The notes beneath the pieces are model-generated. The model ran no database searches, was not told the DNA's origin, and was given only the letters and a program-made list of their open reading frames with translations. A program made the position numbers and the translations under genes. A stretch of 64,000 bases of DNA from Planctomycetota bacterium. GTDB taxonomy: Bacteria; Planctomycetota; UBA1135; GCA-002686595. Below, one piece after another: positions 16,526-26,525 of the stretch; positions within the stretch are counted from its first letter, which is position 1, and every line of letters starts with the position of its first letter. The stretch covers positions 682,001-746,000 of the forward strand of contig JADJLZ010000002.1 of the NCBI GenBank assembly GCA_016709875.1. The letters are read 5' to 3'.

Positions 16526-19303
16526 ATGAAGAGAATCACCCTCAGCCTGTCCGTGCTGTTCGCCCTTGCCCTGGCTCCCACCGCGCTCTCGCAGGAGCGC
16601 GACCGCGCCGAGGCCTGGAAGAAGCTCCTCGAACGCCTCGACAAGGACGCGGACGGCAAGATCAGCACGGCCGAATTGCAGGACGCGCCGAAATTCCTCG
16701 CGCGCCTGGACCGCAACGGCGACGGGTTGATCGAGGAGAGCGAGTTCATGAGCGCGCCGGGCCGCCGCGGCAAGCCGGCGCCGAAGAAGCCCGCGAGTGC
16801 CGCGCCCCCGGCGATGAGCGCGCCGGTCGAGCTCACGCCCGAGACGAGCGCCTTCTTCGAATCGAAGATCCGTCCGCTGCTCGACCGCTCCTGCTATCAG
16901 TGCCACTCCGAGCACTCCGAGAAGTTGAAGGGCGGCCTGCGCCTGGACTCGCGCGAGAGCGTGCTCGCGGGCGGAGCCTCGGGGCCTGCGGCGGCGCCCG
17001 GCGACGTCGAGGGCAGCCTGCTGGTGCGCGCGGTGCGCTACACCGACGACGATCTGCAGATGCCGCCCAAGAAGCAGCTCAGCCCCGACGAGCTGCACGA
17101 CCTCGAGCACTGGGTCGAGCTCGGCCTGCCCTGGCCCGCGAGCGCTGCGTCCTCCGCCGAGACGACGGCGAGCACAAGCGCGCTGCCCGGACAGCGCGAG
17201 ATCGACTGGGACAAGGCGCGCGCCTTCTGGGCTTTTCGACCTCCGCAGCACGCGAGCGCGCCCGCGACGAAGGACAAGACCTGGGCCTTCGGCGAGATCG
17301 ACCGCTTCCTCCTCGCCGGCATGGAGCAACTGGGCGCGAAGCCCGTCGGCGATGCGGATCGCGCGGCGTGGCTGCGACGCGTCACCTTGGATCTGACGGG
17401 CCTGCCGCCGACGCCCGAGGAGCTCGCCGGCTTCGACAAGGACCGCAGCGAGGGCTCGTACGCGGCCGTCGTCGATCGACTGCTCGCTTCGCCGGCTTTC
17501 GGCGAGCGCTGGGGACGGCACTGGCTCGATGTTGCGCGCTACGCCGAGTCGAGCGGCAAGGACTCGAACATCGTCTACCCGCAGGCCTGGCGCTACCGCG
17601 ACTGGGTCATCGCGGCCTTCAACGACGACATGCCCTACGATCGCTTCCTCAAGGAGCAGCTCGCGGGCGACCTGCTGCCCTCATCGAGCGAGGACGAGCG
17701 CGCGCAGCACACGATCGCGACGGGCTACCTGGCGCTCGGCGCGAAGAGCCACAACACGCGCGACAAGCGGCAATTCGCGTACGACCTCGCCGACGAGCAG
17801 ATCGATGCCGTTTCGCAGGGCATGCTCGGACTGACGGTCTCGTGCGCGCGCTGCCACGACCACAAGTTCGATCCGATCCCGACCACCGACTACTACGCGC
17901 TCGCGGGCATCTTTCTCAGCACCGACACGCGCTACGGGACGCTGCGCGGGCCGGGCAACACGAACCCCTCGAGTTTGATCGGACTGCCGGCCGCGGCGCA
18001 CGTGCCCGACGGCCCGCAGATGGACAGCGCAACGCGCGCGCTGCTCGAGCGCGCGCGCGAGGTGATCGAGCGCCAGGCCGAGAGCGGCAAGAAGGGCGAT
18101 CCGCAGACGAAGCTCAAGGAACGCCTCGCCGAAGAACAGCGCGGGATCCTCGACGACCTGCTGGCGCGCTTCGACGAGAGCGGACACGCGCTGCCGGCAA
18201 ACCGCCAGGCGATGGGTGCGCTCGAGGGCCGTGCGCACGACGCGCTGGTGCTCGAGCGCGGCGAACTCGACAAGGCGCGCGCTGCCGTGCCGCGCGGTTT
18301 CCTGACCGTGATCGGCGACCTCGAGGCACCACCGATCGGCAAGGAGAGCGGCCGGCTCGAGCTCGCGGACTGGATCGCCTCGCCGCAGAACCCGCTCACC
18401 GCGCGCGTGTGGGCGAACCGCATCTGGCTGCATCTGTTCGGCAAGGGCCTCGTGCGCACGACCGACAACTTTGGCGCGAGCGGTGCGCTGCCCTCCAACC
18501 AGGCGCTGCTCGACTGGCTCGCGACCGAACTCGTGGGGCAGGGCTGGTCGACGAAGCAGCTCGTGCGCGAGATCGTGCTCAGCCACGCCTACCGCCTCGC
18601 CGCGCACGACGAGAGTGCCGGCCGCACGGCGGACCCCGAGAACCTGACGCTCTGGCGCATGCCCGAGCGGCGTTTGGAGGCCGAGGCGATCCGCGACGCG
18701 ATGCTCGCCGCGGCGGGCACGCTCGAGCGCACTCCGCCGGTCGGTTCGCCGGTGGGCACGCTCGAAGGAGCGACGCGCCGCGAGGAGCTGCTCGCGCCGA
18801 TCCTGAAAGACCGTCCGGTGCGCTCGGTGTATCTGCCGATCTTGCGCGACAGGCTGCCCGGCGCGCTCGAGGTCTTCGACGCCGCCGAGCCCTCGTTCGT
18901 GACCGGCGACCGCGACGAGACGAACGTCGCGACGCAGGCGCTGTACCTGATGAACGATGAGGATGTGCTGCGCGCCTCGGATGCGTTCGCGGCGCGCGTG
19001 CTCGCATCCCCGGGCGACGAGGACGCGCACATCGAGCAGGCCTTCCTGCTCGCACTCGGCCGCAAGCCCGACGGGACCGAGCTCGCCGCAGTGCGGCGTT
19101 TCCTGCACGAATTCAAGCCCGGCGCGCCGCAGGGCAAAGCCGACGCGAAGCCGGACCCGCGCAACGACCGCGGCCGCCGTGGACGGCGCCGCGACACGGC
19201 CGAGGCCGAGCCGAGCAGCGCCGCCGTCGACCCCAAGACGCAGGCCTGGAGCGCCTTCGTGCAGACGCTCTTTGGCTGTGCCGAATTCCGCTACCAGAGC
19301 TGA
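16526..19303 (+). CDS. DUF1549/DUF1553 protein with EF-hands and c-type haem motif
   Basis: 925 residues with a cleavable signal peptide (cut after ALSQ, about residue 23). Two EF-hand loops come first, DKDADGKISTAE (39-50) and DRNGDGLIEESE (62-73), then a cytochrome-type CYQCH at 123-127 (PSCyt1 domain). DUF1549 occupies about 225-430 (WLRRVTLDLTGLPPTPEE, GRHWLDVARYAES) and DUF1553 about 600-915 (NPLTARVWANRIW, LYLMND). The family is greatly expanded in Planctomycetota and thought to act outside the cytoplasm, possibly in polysaccharide use. The gene 11 bases downstream encodes the usual DUF1501 partner. Confidence 0.93.
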   Translation: MKRITLSLSVLFALALAPTALSQERDRAEAWKKLLERLDKDADGKISTAELQDAPKFLARLDRNGDGLIEESEFMSAPGRRGKPAPKKPASAAPPAMSAPVELTPETSAFFESKIRPLLDRSCYQCHSEHSEKLKGGLRLDSRESVLAGGASGPAAAPGDVEGSLLVRAVRYTDDDLQMPPKKQLSPDELHDLEHWVELGLPWPASAASSAETTASTSALPGQREIDWDKARAFWAFRPPQHASAPATKDKTWAFGEIDRFLLAGMEQLGAKPVGDADRAAWLRRVTLDLTGLPPTPEELAGFDKDRSEGSYAAVVDRLLASPAFGERWGRHWLDVARYAESSGKDSNIVYPQAWRYRDWVIAAFNDDMPYDRFLKEQLAGDLLPSSSEDERAQHTIATGYLALGAKSHNTRDKRQFAYDLADEQIDAVSQGMLGLTVSCARCHDHKFDPIPTTDYYALAGIFLSTDTRYGTLRGPGNTNPSSLIGLPAAAHVPDGPQMDSATRALLERAREVIERQAESGKKGDPQTKLKERLAEEQRGILDDLLARFDESGHALPANRQAMGALEGRAHDALVLERGELDKARAAVPRGFLTVIGDLEAPPIGKESGRLELADWIASPQNPLTARVWANRIWLHLFGKGLVRTTDNFGASGALPSNQALLDWLATELVGQGWSTKQLVREIVLSHAYRLAAHDESAGRTADPENLTLWRMPERRLEAEAIRDAMLAAAGTLERTPPVGSPVGTLEGATRREELLAPILKDRPVRSVYLPILRDRLPGALEVFDAAEPSFVTGDRDETNVATQALYLMNDEDVLRASDAFAARVLASPGDEDAHIEQAFLLALGRKPDGTELAAVRRFLHEFKPGAPQGKADAKPDPRNDRGRRGRRRDTAEAEPSSAAVDPKTQAWSAFVQTLFGCAEFRYQS

Positions 19304-19313
19304 GGTGAAGAGC

Positions 19314-20735
19314 ATGAACGACGCTCACGAACAGGACCTGCCCTCGCCGCGTCGCCGCGACGCGCTCAAGCTGCTCTCGTGCGGATTCGGCTACCTCGCG
19401 CTGCGCAGCCTGCTGGCGCAGTCCGCGATGGCGCAGCAGCCCGAGGCGGGCCCGCTCGATCCCAAGCAGCCGCACTTTCCACCGCGCGCCAAGCGCGTGA
19501 TCTACCTCTCGATGGCCGGCGCACCGAGCCACGTCGACACCTTCGACTACAAGCCCGAGCTCGCCGCGCACGACGGGCAGAGCGTCGCCGGCAAGTACCG
19601 TGCAGGTGCGGTGCTGATGGCCTCGCCCTGGAAGTTCGCGCAGCACGGCAAGGGCGGACTTTGGATCAGTGAGCTCTTCCCCGAGCTCGCCAAACAGGCC
19701 GATCGCCTGTGCCTGTTGCGCGGCATGCAGACCGACGTGCCCGCGCACCCGCAGGCGGTGCTGATGCAGCACACAGGCTCGTTCCAATTCGTGCGCCCCT
19801 CGCTCGGCGCGTGGACGCTCTACGGTCTTGGGACGGTGAACCAGAACCTGCCCGGCTTCGTGACCATCGATCCGCCCAGCGGCACGGGCGGCGCGCAGAA
19901 CTACGGCAGCGCTTTCCTCCCCGCGACCTTCCAGGGCCTGCGCATCGGCTCGGGCCGCGGCGGCGGACGTGCGCGCCGCGATACAGAGGAAGAAGCCGTC
20001 GCGAACATCCACAACGAGCGCCTCTCGACGGACGCGCAGCGCAAGCAGCTCGACCTCTTGCAGTCGCTCAACCGCGAACACGCGCGGCGTGAACACGACT
20101 CGGACGAGGTCGAGGGCGTGATCCAGTCCTACGAGCTCGCCTTCCGCATGCAGGCCGAGCTGCCGCAGCTGCTCGACCTCTCGAAGGAGAAGCCGGCGAC
20201 GCTCGAGGCCTACGGCATCGGCGGCGAGGGGACGGACAAGTTCGGGCGGCAGTGCCTGATGGCGCGCCACCTCGCAGAGGCGGGCGTGCGCTTCATCGAG
20301 GTCACACACGGCGGCTGGGACCAGCACCGCAACCTGCGCGAGGATCTGCCGCGCCAGTGCAAGGAGATCGACAAGCCGATCGCGGCCCTGCTCGCGGACC
20401 TCGATCAGCGCGGAATGCTGAAGGACACGCTCGTGGTCTGGGGCGGCGAGTTCGGACGCACGCCCTACGCGCAGAACGGCGACGGCCGCGACCACAACAA
20501 CAAGGGCTTCACGACCTGGATGGCCGGCGGTGGCGTGAAGGGCGGTTTCTCGTACGGTGCGACCGACGAGAACGGCATCGAGGCGATCGAGGGGAAGATG
20601 AAGATCCCCGACTGGCACGCGACGATCCTGTACCTGCTCGGCCTCGATCACGAACGGCTGACGTTCAACTACGCCGGCAGGGACTTCCGGCTGACGAACG
20701 TGAGTGGCGAAGTGGCGAAGGAGATCCTGGCGTAG
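19314..20735 (+). CDS. DUF1501 protein, Tat-exported sulfatase-like
   Basis: 473 residues from ATG 19314, preceded at six bases by GAGGTGA, one of the clearest ribosome sites in the window. The N-terminus has a twin-arginine signal (PRRRDALKLLSCGFGYLALR). The body shows the DUF1501 pattern: RVIYLSMAGAPSHVDTFDYKP, LLRGMQTDVPAH, VTHGGWDQH, VVWGGEFGRTP and DGRDHNNKGFTTWMAGGGVKGG. The fold is related to alkaline phosphatase/sulfatase enzymes. It pairs with the upstream DUF1549/DUF1553 gene as in most planctomycete genomes. Specific substrate unknown. Confidence 0.93.
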   Translation: MNDAHEQDLPSPRRRDALKLLSCGFGYLALRSLLAQSAMAQQPEAGPLDPKQPHFPPRAKRVIYLSMAGAPSHVDTFDYKPELAAHDGQSVAGKYRAGAVLMASPWKFAQHGKGGLWISELFPELAKQADRLCLLRGMQTDVPAHPQAVLMQHTGSFQFVRPSLGAWTLYGLGTVNQNLPGFVTIDPPSGTGGAQNYGSAFLPATFQGLRIGSGRGGGRARRDTEEEAVANIHNERLSTDAQRKQLDLLQSLNREHARREHDSDEVEGVIQSYELAFRMQAELPQLLDLSKEKPATLEAYGIGGEGTDKFGRQCLMARHLAEAGVRFIEVTHGGWDQHRNLREDLPRQCKEIDKPIAALLADLDQRGMLKDTLVVWGGEFGRTPYAQNGDGRDHNNKGFTTWMAGGGVKGGFSYGATDENGIEAIEGKMKIPDWHATILYLLGLDHERLTFNYAGRDFRLTNVSGEVAKEILA

Positions 20736-20830
20736 ATCCGAGGGCGAGTTGTCCGCCGCGAAGTTGGCGTCCGACGGCACGAGGTTGCTTGCAGTGCTCG
20801 CGAGTGCGACCACGCGACCCTGCACCGACA

Positions 20831-20850
20831 CCGCCCTTCTCGAAGGGCGG
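20831..20850. terminator. Perfect 8-bp hairpin in convergent intergenic region
   Basis: CCGCCCTT (20831-20838) and AAGGGCGG (20843-20850) form a perfect hairpin with a 4-base loop. There is no T-run, so intrinsic termination is uncertain. It lies between the DUF1501 gene and the convergent DUF2911 gene. Confidence 0.4.
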
Positions 20851-20906
20851 CCCCAGATCCGGGCGTGCGAACCCAGCGATCGCGAGCGCCCGCGGACAGA
20901 AGGAGA

Positions 20907-20934
20907 GAGAGGCCCTCGCGGCGAGGCACCTCTC
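20907..20934. terminator. Two-step hairpin before the DUF2911 stop
   Basis: GAGAGG (20907-20912) pairs with CCTCTC (20929-20934), and inside it CCTCG (20914-20918) pairs with CGAGG (20922-20926) around a 3-base loop. Together with the hairpin at 20831 it fills the space between convergent genes and may end transcription from both sides. No T-run follows on either strand. Confidence 0.4.
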
Positions 20935-20952
20935 CTCCAGGGCGCACCCGAT

Positions 20953-21825
20953 TCACTTCACGCTGGCGATCAGCGACTCACACAGGCGCTTGTACTCGGC
21001 GCCGATCGCACCGCCGGCCTTCTCGGCCAGTGCGAGCGCCTGCTTGCCGGTCGCGAGCGCACCGGGCTTGTCGCCGGCCTTGGCCTGGATCAGGCCCTTG
21101 CGGTAGACCATCCAGACGGCGTCCGGTTGCTCCTTGAGCGCCTCCTCCATCCAGGCGAGCGCTTGCTTCAGATCGAGGCCGTGCTCGTAGTAGAACATCG
21201 CCGAGGGGAAGTAGGGCTTCTTGCCCTCGGCCTTCATAGCGGCTTCGATCTGCGGCACGATCACCTTGACGACCTCGCTGTGGAGCTTGATCGAGACGCG
21301 CGTCGACTCCCAGGCGAAGGAGACGCTCGCGCCGTCGTCCTTCAGGTCGCCGACGCTGATCAGGAACGTTTCGGTTGGTTCGGCAAGGTGCGTCGGCGCG
21401 ACCTTGATGCGCACCTGGTCGTTCTTCGCGTCGTAGGCGTACGAACCCCACTGGCCCGAGACCTTGTTCAGGATCACGGTCCATTCCTTCTCGCCGGGGA
21501 TCGTGAAGAGGCCGTAGGTGCCGGCCGGGACGAGCTCGCCGCCAAAGGTCACCTCGGCGCCGAACGTGATCTTGGTCGCTTCGTTCGCGCCGGTGCGCCA
21601 GACCTCGCCGAAGGGCACGAGGCTGCCGAAGATCTTGCGACCCCTGGCGCTCGGGCGCGAATAGTCGATTGCGACGGAGGCGAGGCCGACCTGTTCCTTG
21701 ATCGAAGCGGCGGGGCTCGCCTTGGGGAAATCCACCCCGGGAGTCTGCGCGTGCAGCGGATGCAGGAGGGAGGCGGCGCAGGTCGCGGCGATCGTGAGGA
21801 GCGCGGAAGAGAGGAGATGCTTCAT
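20953..21825 (-). CDS. DUF2911 domain secreted protein
   Basis: 290 residues with a signal peptide ending near LHAQ (residue 27). The DUF2911 domain spans about 40-190: VAIDYSRPSARGRKIFG, VPFGEVWRTGANEATKI, LVPAGTYGLFTIPGE, WTVILNK. The C-terminal 100 residues form TPR-like helices (AMFYYEHGLDLKQALAWMEE). DUF2911 proteins are exported and of unknown function. The start overlaps the stop of the symporter gene (ATGA), so the two are translationally coupled. Confidence 0.9.
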   Translation of the reverse strand: MKHLLSSALLTIAATCAASLLHPLHAQTPGVDFPKASPAASIKEQVGLASVAIDYSRPSARGRKIFGSLVPFGEVWRTGANEATKITFGAEVTFGGELVPAGTYGLFTIPGEKEWTVILNKVSGQWGSYAYDAKNDQVRIKVAPTHLAEPTETFLISVGDLKDDGASVSFAWESTRVSIKLHSEVVKVIVPQIEAAMKAEGKKPYFPSAMFYYEHGLDLKQALAWMEEALKEQPDAVWMVYRKGLIQAKAGDKPGALATGKQALALAEKAGGAIGAEYKRLCESLIASVK

Positions 21826-23549
21826 ACGGAGGGTGGAGCGGAAGGAGGGGGTTCGGACGAGAGGGATGCTAGCGACTTGCCTCGCAGGATGAGCTGCAGC
21901 AGCAGCGCCAGCACGACCAGGATCGCGGGGGCGATCAGGTTGTACCAGAGGAAGGCGATCTGCACGTCAGCGACGAAGAGGGCGAGAATCACGGCTTGCG
22001 CGACCAGCGCGGCCACGAAGACCGCCCGCGCCCCCACGTGCCGCAGGAAGAATGCGACCAGGAAAATGCCCAGGATCGTGCCGTAGAAGAGCGAGCCGAG
22101 GATGTTGACGGCCTGGATGAGGTTGTCGAAGAGCGAGAACAGGGCCGCGAAGCCCAGCGCGAGCAGGCCGAACAGCACGGTGCCGATCTGGGTCGTGCGC
22201 ACGCTGGCGCGCTCGTCGCGCGCGGCGGGCAGCACGTCCACGGTGCAGGTCGTCGCCAGCGCAGAGAGTTCGGCGCTCGTGCTGCTCATGCCGGCACAGA
22301 AAATCATCGCCAGCAGGAGGCCGATGATGCCGATCGGCATGTTCTGCATCACGTATGAAATGAAGATGGAGTCCTTGTCGTTGGTCTCCGCGTTCGGAGC
22401 AAGGCGCGCGAGATGCGCGTCGAAGTCGGCGCGCAGCTCTTGGTCGCGCCGCTGTGCGTCCTCGAGTGTGGCCAGCGAGGCTGCCGCTGCTGCCGGATCG
22501 GAGTCGCGCCTGGCAGCGAGCCACGCGCGTGCCGCCTGTGCGCGTTTCCCGTCGAGCACGGCGTGCGCCTGCTCGAGCTCCTGCGTGCGCCCGGTCGTGT
22601 CGGCGGCCCGCGCGAGGGCGACGTTGGCCTCGTTCCAGTGCACCGGGGCGGGATGGAACACGTAGAACACGAACACCAGCACGCCTGTCAGCAGGATGAA
22701 GAACTGCATCGGGATCTTGAGCATCCCATTCATCCACAGGCCCTGTCGCGCCTGCTGGATCGAACGCGCGCCGAGGTAGCGCTGCACCTGGCTCTGGTCG
22801 GTGCCGAAGTACGAGAGCTGCAGGAAGAACCCGCCGATCAGACCGCTCCAGAGTGTGTAGCGGTTGGCCGGGTCCCAGGAGGGGTCGATCACGTCGAGCT
22901 TGCCCAGCGCGTGCGCGAGACCCAGGCTCTCGCGCAGGCTGAGCGTGTCGTGCAACGCGTACACGGTCAGGCCGAAAGCGACGAAGATCCCCAGGATCAT
23001 CACCGCCATCTGCTGCTTGTGCGTGACGCCCACCGCGCGCGCTCCGCCGCTGGTCGTGTAGGCGATCACGAGGACGCCGATGAACACGCAGGTCCACGAC
23101 AATGGCCAGTGCAGCACGCGCGAGAGCAGGATGCTGGGGGCGTAGATCGTGATCCCGGCCGCGAGGCTGCGCTGGATCAGGAACAAGGCTGCCGTCAGGA
23201 GGCGCGTGCGCCGGTCGAAGCGCCGGCCGATGAACTCGTAGGCCGTGTAGACCTTCCACTTGTAGTAGAGCGGCAGGAACACGGCGCCGATCACGAGCAT
23301 CGCCAGCGGCAACCCGAAATAGAACTGCACGAAGCCCATGCCATCGACGAAACCCTGGCCGGGCGTGCTGAGGAACGTGATCGCGCTCGCCTGCGTGGCC
23401 ATCACGCTCAGGCCCACGCCCCACCAGCGCTCGTCCCCGCCGCTGCGCAGGTAGTTCTCGCGCGTGTTGCCGCTGCGCGTCTTCCACATGCCGTAGACGA
23501 CGATGAAACCCAGCGTGCCGAGCAGCACGATCCAGTCGAGTCGGCTCAT
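21822..23549 (-). CDS. Sodium:solute symporter (SSS family)
   Basis: 575 residues with about thirteen predicted membrane helices. Family features are the N-terminal YGMWKTRSGNTRENYLRSGG segment, WWGVGLSVMATQASAITFLS, YFGTDQSQVQRYL and AMIFCAGMSSTSAELSALAT. A large soluble insertion of charged and Ala-rich residues (about 300-380) interrupts the helices between TM7 and TM8, which is longer than usual. It imports a solute with Na+. In related planctomycete loci the partner is often a sialic acid or amino-sugar catabolic gene. Here the neighbours are DUF2911 and a PIG-L deacetylase. Confidence 0.92.
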   Translation of the reverse strand: MSRLDWIVLLGTLGFIVVYGMWKTRSGNTRENYLRSGGDERWWGVGLSVMATQASAITFLSTPGQGFVDGMGFVQFYFGLPLAMLVIGAVFLPLYYKWKVYTAYEFIGRRFDRRTRLLTAALFLIQRSLAAGITIYAPSILLSRVLHWPLSWTCVFIGVLVIAYTTSGGARAVGVTHKQQMAVMILGIFVAFGLTVYALHDTLSLRESLGLAHALGKLDVIDPSWDPANRYTLWSGLIGGFFLQLSYFGTDQSQVQRYLGARSIQQARQGLWMNGMLKIPMQFFILLTGVLVFVFYVFHPAPVHWNEANVALARAADTTGRTQELEQAHAVLDGKRAQAARAWLAARRDSDPAAAAASLATLEDAQRRDQELRADFDAHLARLAPNAETNDKDSIFISYVMQNMPIGIIGLLLAMIFCAGMSSTSAELSALATTCTVDVLPAARDERASVRTTQIGTVLFGLLALGFAALFSLFDNLIQAVNILGSLFYGTILGIFLVAFFLRHVGARAVFVAALVAQAVILALFVADVQIAFLWYNLIAPAILVVLALLLQLILRGKSLASLSSEPPPSAPPSV

Positions 23550-23558
23550 CGTGCGAGC

Positions 23559-26108
23559 TCAGCGCGCGCCGCTCGCGGGACGAGGCGCACGGCGCGAGAC
23601 GAGATTCGCCAGCAGGCGGTACGCGCCCGGCACGCCCGCGGGCAGTTCGCGGAACAGGCTGATTCCCGTGTACGTGAAGCGGCCCTTGCCGAATTCGCAG
23701 GTGATCAAAGCGCCGTCGAGCGGCGCTTCGCCCGGATCGTTCCAGGCGAGCAGCGCAGTGTAGTGCGGGTCGAGCTCGCCGGTGAAGTACAGGCCGCGCT
23801 CCTGCACCCAGCCGACGAAGTCTTGCGCGCCGATGCGGTTCGGCTTCGACAGCAGCGGGTGATCCGACGCGAGCAGCGTCGCTGGTGCGTCCTCGACCGT
23901 GACGCGGTTGCGCGTCAGGACGAAGGGGTAGGGCCCGATACGGCGCGCGTCGAGCACGAGGTCGTTGCCGGCGGTGTTGTACTGCACGAGCAGAGTGCCG
24001 CCGCGCTCGACGTAGCCGAGCAGCTGGGCCTGGAAGCGCGCCAGCGTCGGCACAGTGTTGTAGGAGCGCACGCCGGTCACGATCGCGTCACAGGCGTCGA
24101 GCTCGCCCGCGCTGGCCGTGGCGGGATCGATGCGCTCGACCGCGATCCCCAGGCGCCGCAGTGCGCGCGGCATGTCGTCGCCAGCACCTTCGAGAAAGCC
24201 CACGCGCTGCACGTCGACCGCGACCTCGAGCGGGACGAGCCGCACCTCTGCAGGCGTGTACCAGGCGAGTGCGGGGACGTGCGCGTGGTCGATCACGTGC
24301 AGCGTCCGGTCGCTCGTGCCCTTCGGCGACGTGAACGTGAAGTGCAGCGCGCCACCCGCGGCGCCGGGCGCACGGCGCAACTCGAACGCGGCGCGCCGGC
24401 GCTCGCCGCGCTTCATGGCCTTCCATGCCTCGGGCGCGCCCGCGACGGTCCAGCCCGCGGGCGCACTCGCGGAGAGCGTGCCGTCGAGCTCGTCGGCCAG
24501 CGCCTCGACGTCGACCTCGAGCGTGACACGCTCGCGCGTGACGAGCGCCACCGGGTCGAGCGGCTCGACCGAGGCGATCGGCGTCAACGCCACGGGCGCG
24601 CTGCGCTGTCCCGCGACGCGATCGACCCAGGTGTTCGAGAGCGGGCGGACGACCTCGATCTCGAGGCCGTCGGCAAGGCGCAGCGTCGCGCGGAATGTGC
24701 ACGGCGAGGGCCGGACCGGCAGGATCCCGGGCGCCCCGTCCGCGGGGCGGAAGAGCGTCGTGTGCGTGTTCGCGAGCCAGTAGGGCTCGTCGAAACCGGC
24801 GAGTCCGCGCGTCTCGAACGGGAGCTTCACCTCGAGCGTCTGGTTGCCCGGCAGGAGCTTCGCCACCTCCGTCGCGTGCCCGAGCGGATCGACCACACGC
24901 GTCCAGGTGATCGCGGGCGCGGCGCGGCGCTGCAACGCGCTGCAGGTCACCTCGATCGTCTCGCCCGAAGCGACCCGCTTGGTCTGGGCGGACGCGTCGA
25001 GCACGACGCCCGCCGCCTGCAGGATCAGCTGCCGCGCGGCCTCGGCCTGATAGCGCGGCCACGCGCGCTCGGACTTCGACGTCGCGGCTAGGGCATCGAG
25101 CGCGTGCACGAGATGAGCGAGCTCGGGGACGCTCGCTTCCGGTTGCGTGAGGTCGTAGCTCGCGAGCAGTTTCGCGACGAGCTGCTGCAGCTCCGCGCCG
25201 CCCTCCAAGCGCGTCCAGTTGGTCACGACGCCGTCGAGGATCTCGGGCTGCGCGAGCGGGGCGCCCTTCTCGAGGCGCAGGTACTCGGTCGACTCGCCGC
25301 GCGTCTCGGCCGCGCCGAAGCCCTGGCTCTTGTGCTGGCTGCGGCTCTTGCCCGCGAGCTCGGTGTAGCTCGTGCCGAGCAGCGGATCGTAGCCGCCCAC
25401 GTCGACCGTCACCCATTTCGAAGGATCCTTGGCGGCCTCGTCCGCGAGCTTGGGGTTCCACCAGGTGCTCGCGTTGAAGAAGAGCCGGGTCGGCTTCCAC
25501 GGCTCGAGGCCCGCGGCGATCTGATCCGGGAACGCATGCGGATCGCCGGCGAGGTCGAAGGCCTCGTTCGCCAGCAGCGCCGATGCGGTGTGGTGGCCGT
25601 GGCCGCCGCTGCCGTCGGTCGCAAAGCGCGTCACGATCACGTCCGGGCGAAACGTGCGGATGACGCGCACCACGTCGGAGAGCACCTCGTCGTGGCCCCA
25701 CTTCGCAAGGGTTTCCTCGGGCGTCTTGCTGAACCCGAAGTCGACCGCGCGCGTGAAGAACTGCTCGCCGCCGTCGATGCGCCGTGCTTCGAGCAGCTCT
25801 TGCGTGCGCAAGATCCCCAGACCGTCGCCGAGCTCGCTGCCGATCAGGTTCTGTCCGCCGTCGCCGCGCGTCAGGCTCAGGTAGCCCGTGCGCAGCTTGC
25901 GGCCGTTGGCGAGGCAGCTGATCAGGCGCGTGTTCTCGTCGTCGGGGTGCGCCGCGAGGTAGAGCACGCTCCCCACGACCGACAAGCGCTCCAGGCGCTG
26001 ACGGATCACGGCCGAGTCCAGCTGTTCGGGTGGCCGTTGCGCGTGCGCGAAGGGCGCCGTCACCACCAGGACGAATCCGAGCAACAGGGCGAGTGGGGAG
26101 GAGGTCAT
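23559..26108 (-). CDS. PIG-L (LmbE)-family deacetylase, large secreted form
   Basis: 849 residues from ATG 26108, with a signal peptide ending at AHAQ (about 24). Residues 45-300 are a PIG-L fold with zinc ligands AAHPDDE (52-58) and GGHGHH (168-173), as in GlcNAc-PI and mycothiol-pathway deacetylases. The other 500 residues hold beta domains and a C-terminal glutamine-amidotransferase-like fold (CDAIVTGVRSYN, LVQYNTAG). PIG-L enzymes remove N-acetyl groups from sugars. With the Na+ symporter directly downstream, uptake and processing of an acetylated sugar is plausible (inference). Confidence 0.87.
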   Translation of the reverse strand: MTSSPLALLLGFVLVVTAPFAHAQRPPEQLDSAVIRQRLERLSVVGSVLYLAAHPDDENTRLISCLANGRKLRTGYLSLTRGDGGQNLIGSELGDGLGILRTQELLEARRIDGGEQFFTRAVDFGFSKTPEETLAKWGHDEVLSDVVRVIRTFRPDVIVTRFATDGSGGHGHHTASALLANEAFDLAGDPHAFPDQIAAGLEPWKPTRLFFNASTWWNPKLADEAAKDPSKWVTVDVGGYDPLLGTSYTELAGKSRSQHKSQGFGAAETRGESTEYLRLEKGAPLAQPEILDGVVTNWTRLEGGAELQQLVAKLLASYDLTQPEASVPELAHLVHALDALAATSKSERAWPRYQAEAARQLILQAAGVVLDASAQTKRVASGETIEVTCSALQRRAAPAITWTRVVDPLGHATEVAKLLPGNQTLEVKLPFETRGLAGFDEPYWLANTHTTLFRPADGAPGILPVRPSPCTFRATLRLADGLEIEVVRPLSNTWVDRVAGQRSAPVALTPIASVEPLDPVALVTRERVTLEVDVEALADELDGTLSASAPAGWTVAGAPEAWKAMKRGERRRAAFELRRAPGAAGGALHFTFTSPKGTSDRTLHVIDHAHVPALAWYTPAEVRLVPLEVAVDVQRVGFLEGAGDDMPRALRRLGIAVERIDPATASAGELDACDAIVTGVRSYNTVPTLARFQAQLLGYVERGGTLLVQYNTAGNDLVLDARRIGPYPFVLTRNRVTVEDAPATLLASDHPLLSKPNRIGAQDFVGWVQERGLYFTGELDPHYTALLAWNDPGEAPLDGALITCEFGKGRFTYTGISLFRELPAGVPGAYRLLANLVSRRAPRPASGAR

Positions 26109-26525
26109 CGGATTCAGCGTCGGATCGTCGGTGGGCGTCGCAGCATCGGACCCGAAGGGTGAGCGGCTGCCCCCCGAACGGGGTCGGTGGTATACCTGCT
26201 TTCGGCGGGCGCGCGGTAGCAGATCGTCGATGCCGTCGCCGCACGCAAGAACGTGCCCTGTTCTGGACACTCGAGCAGCCTCTCGAGCGTCAGCACTTCG
26301 CAGGGCTGCGCCCCAGGGTCTCGTCGGTGCCGGCGCCCTTGAGGCCCTGGCCCGGGCAGCCCGAGAACTTCCAGCCCTTCGCGGCGAGCGGGCAGAGTTC
26401 CTTGGAGGACACGTCGTGGAGGACCTGCTCTCGCGCACTCCTTGCCTTGCCCTGCCGTTGCGCACGGTTTATTCTGCGGCTTGGGCGAGCGTCAGCCAAA
26501 AGCTGCGGGAGGTCACCGACCAGGC
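26109..26525. other. 417-bp divergent intergenic region
   Basis: Lies between the PIG-L gene (minus) and purF (plus). It contains a short CCCC/GGGG hairpin near 26172-26183, a palindromic GGTATACC near 26189-26196 that could serve as a -10 for the minus-strand gene, and a GGAGGT about 15 bases before the purF ATG. I see no convincing gene or RNA motif; short open frames here lack start context and codon character. Confidence 0.5.

Noticed and set aside
26290..26499. Small Cys-containing frame on the minus strand between the PIG-L gene and purF
   Set aside because: No start context, no signal peptide or family pattern, and it covers the probable purF leader.
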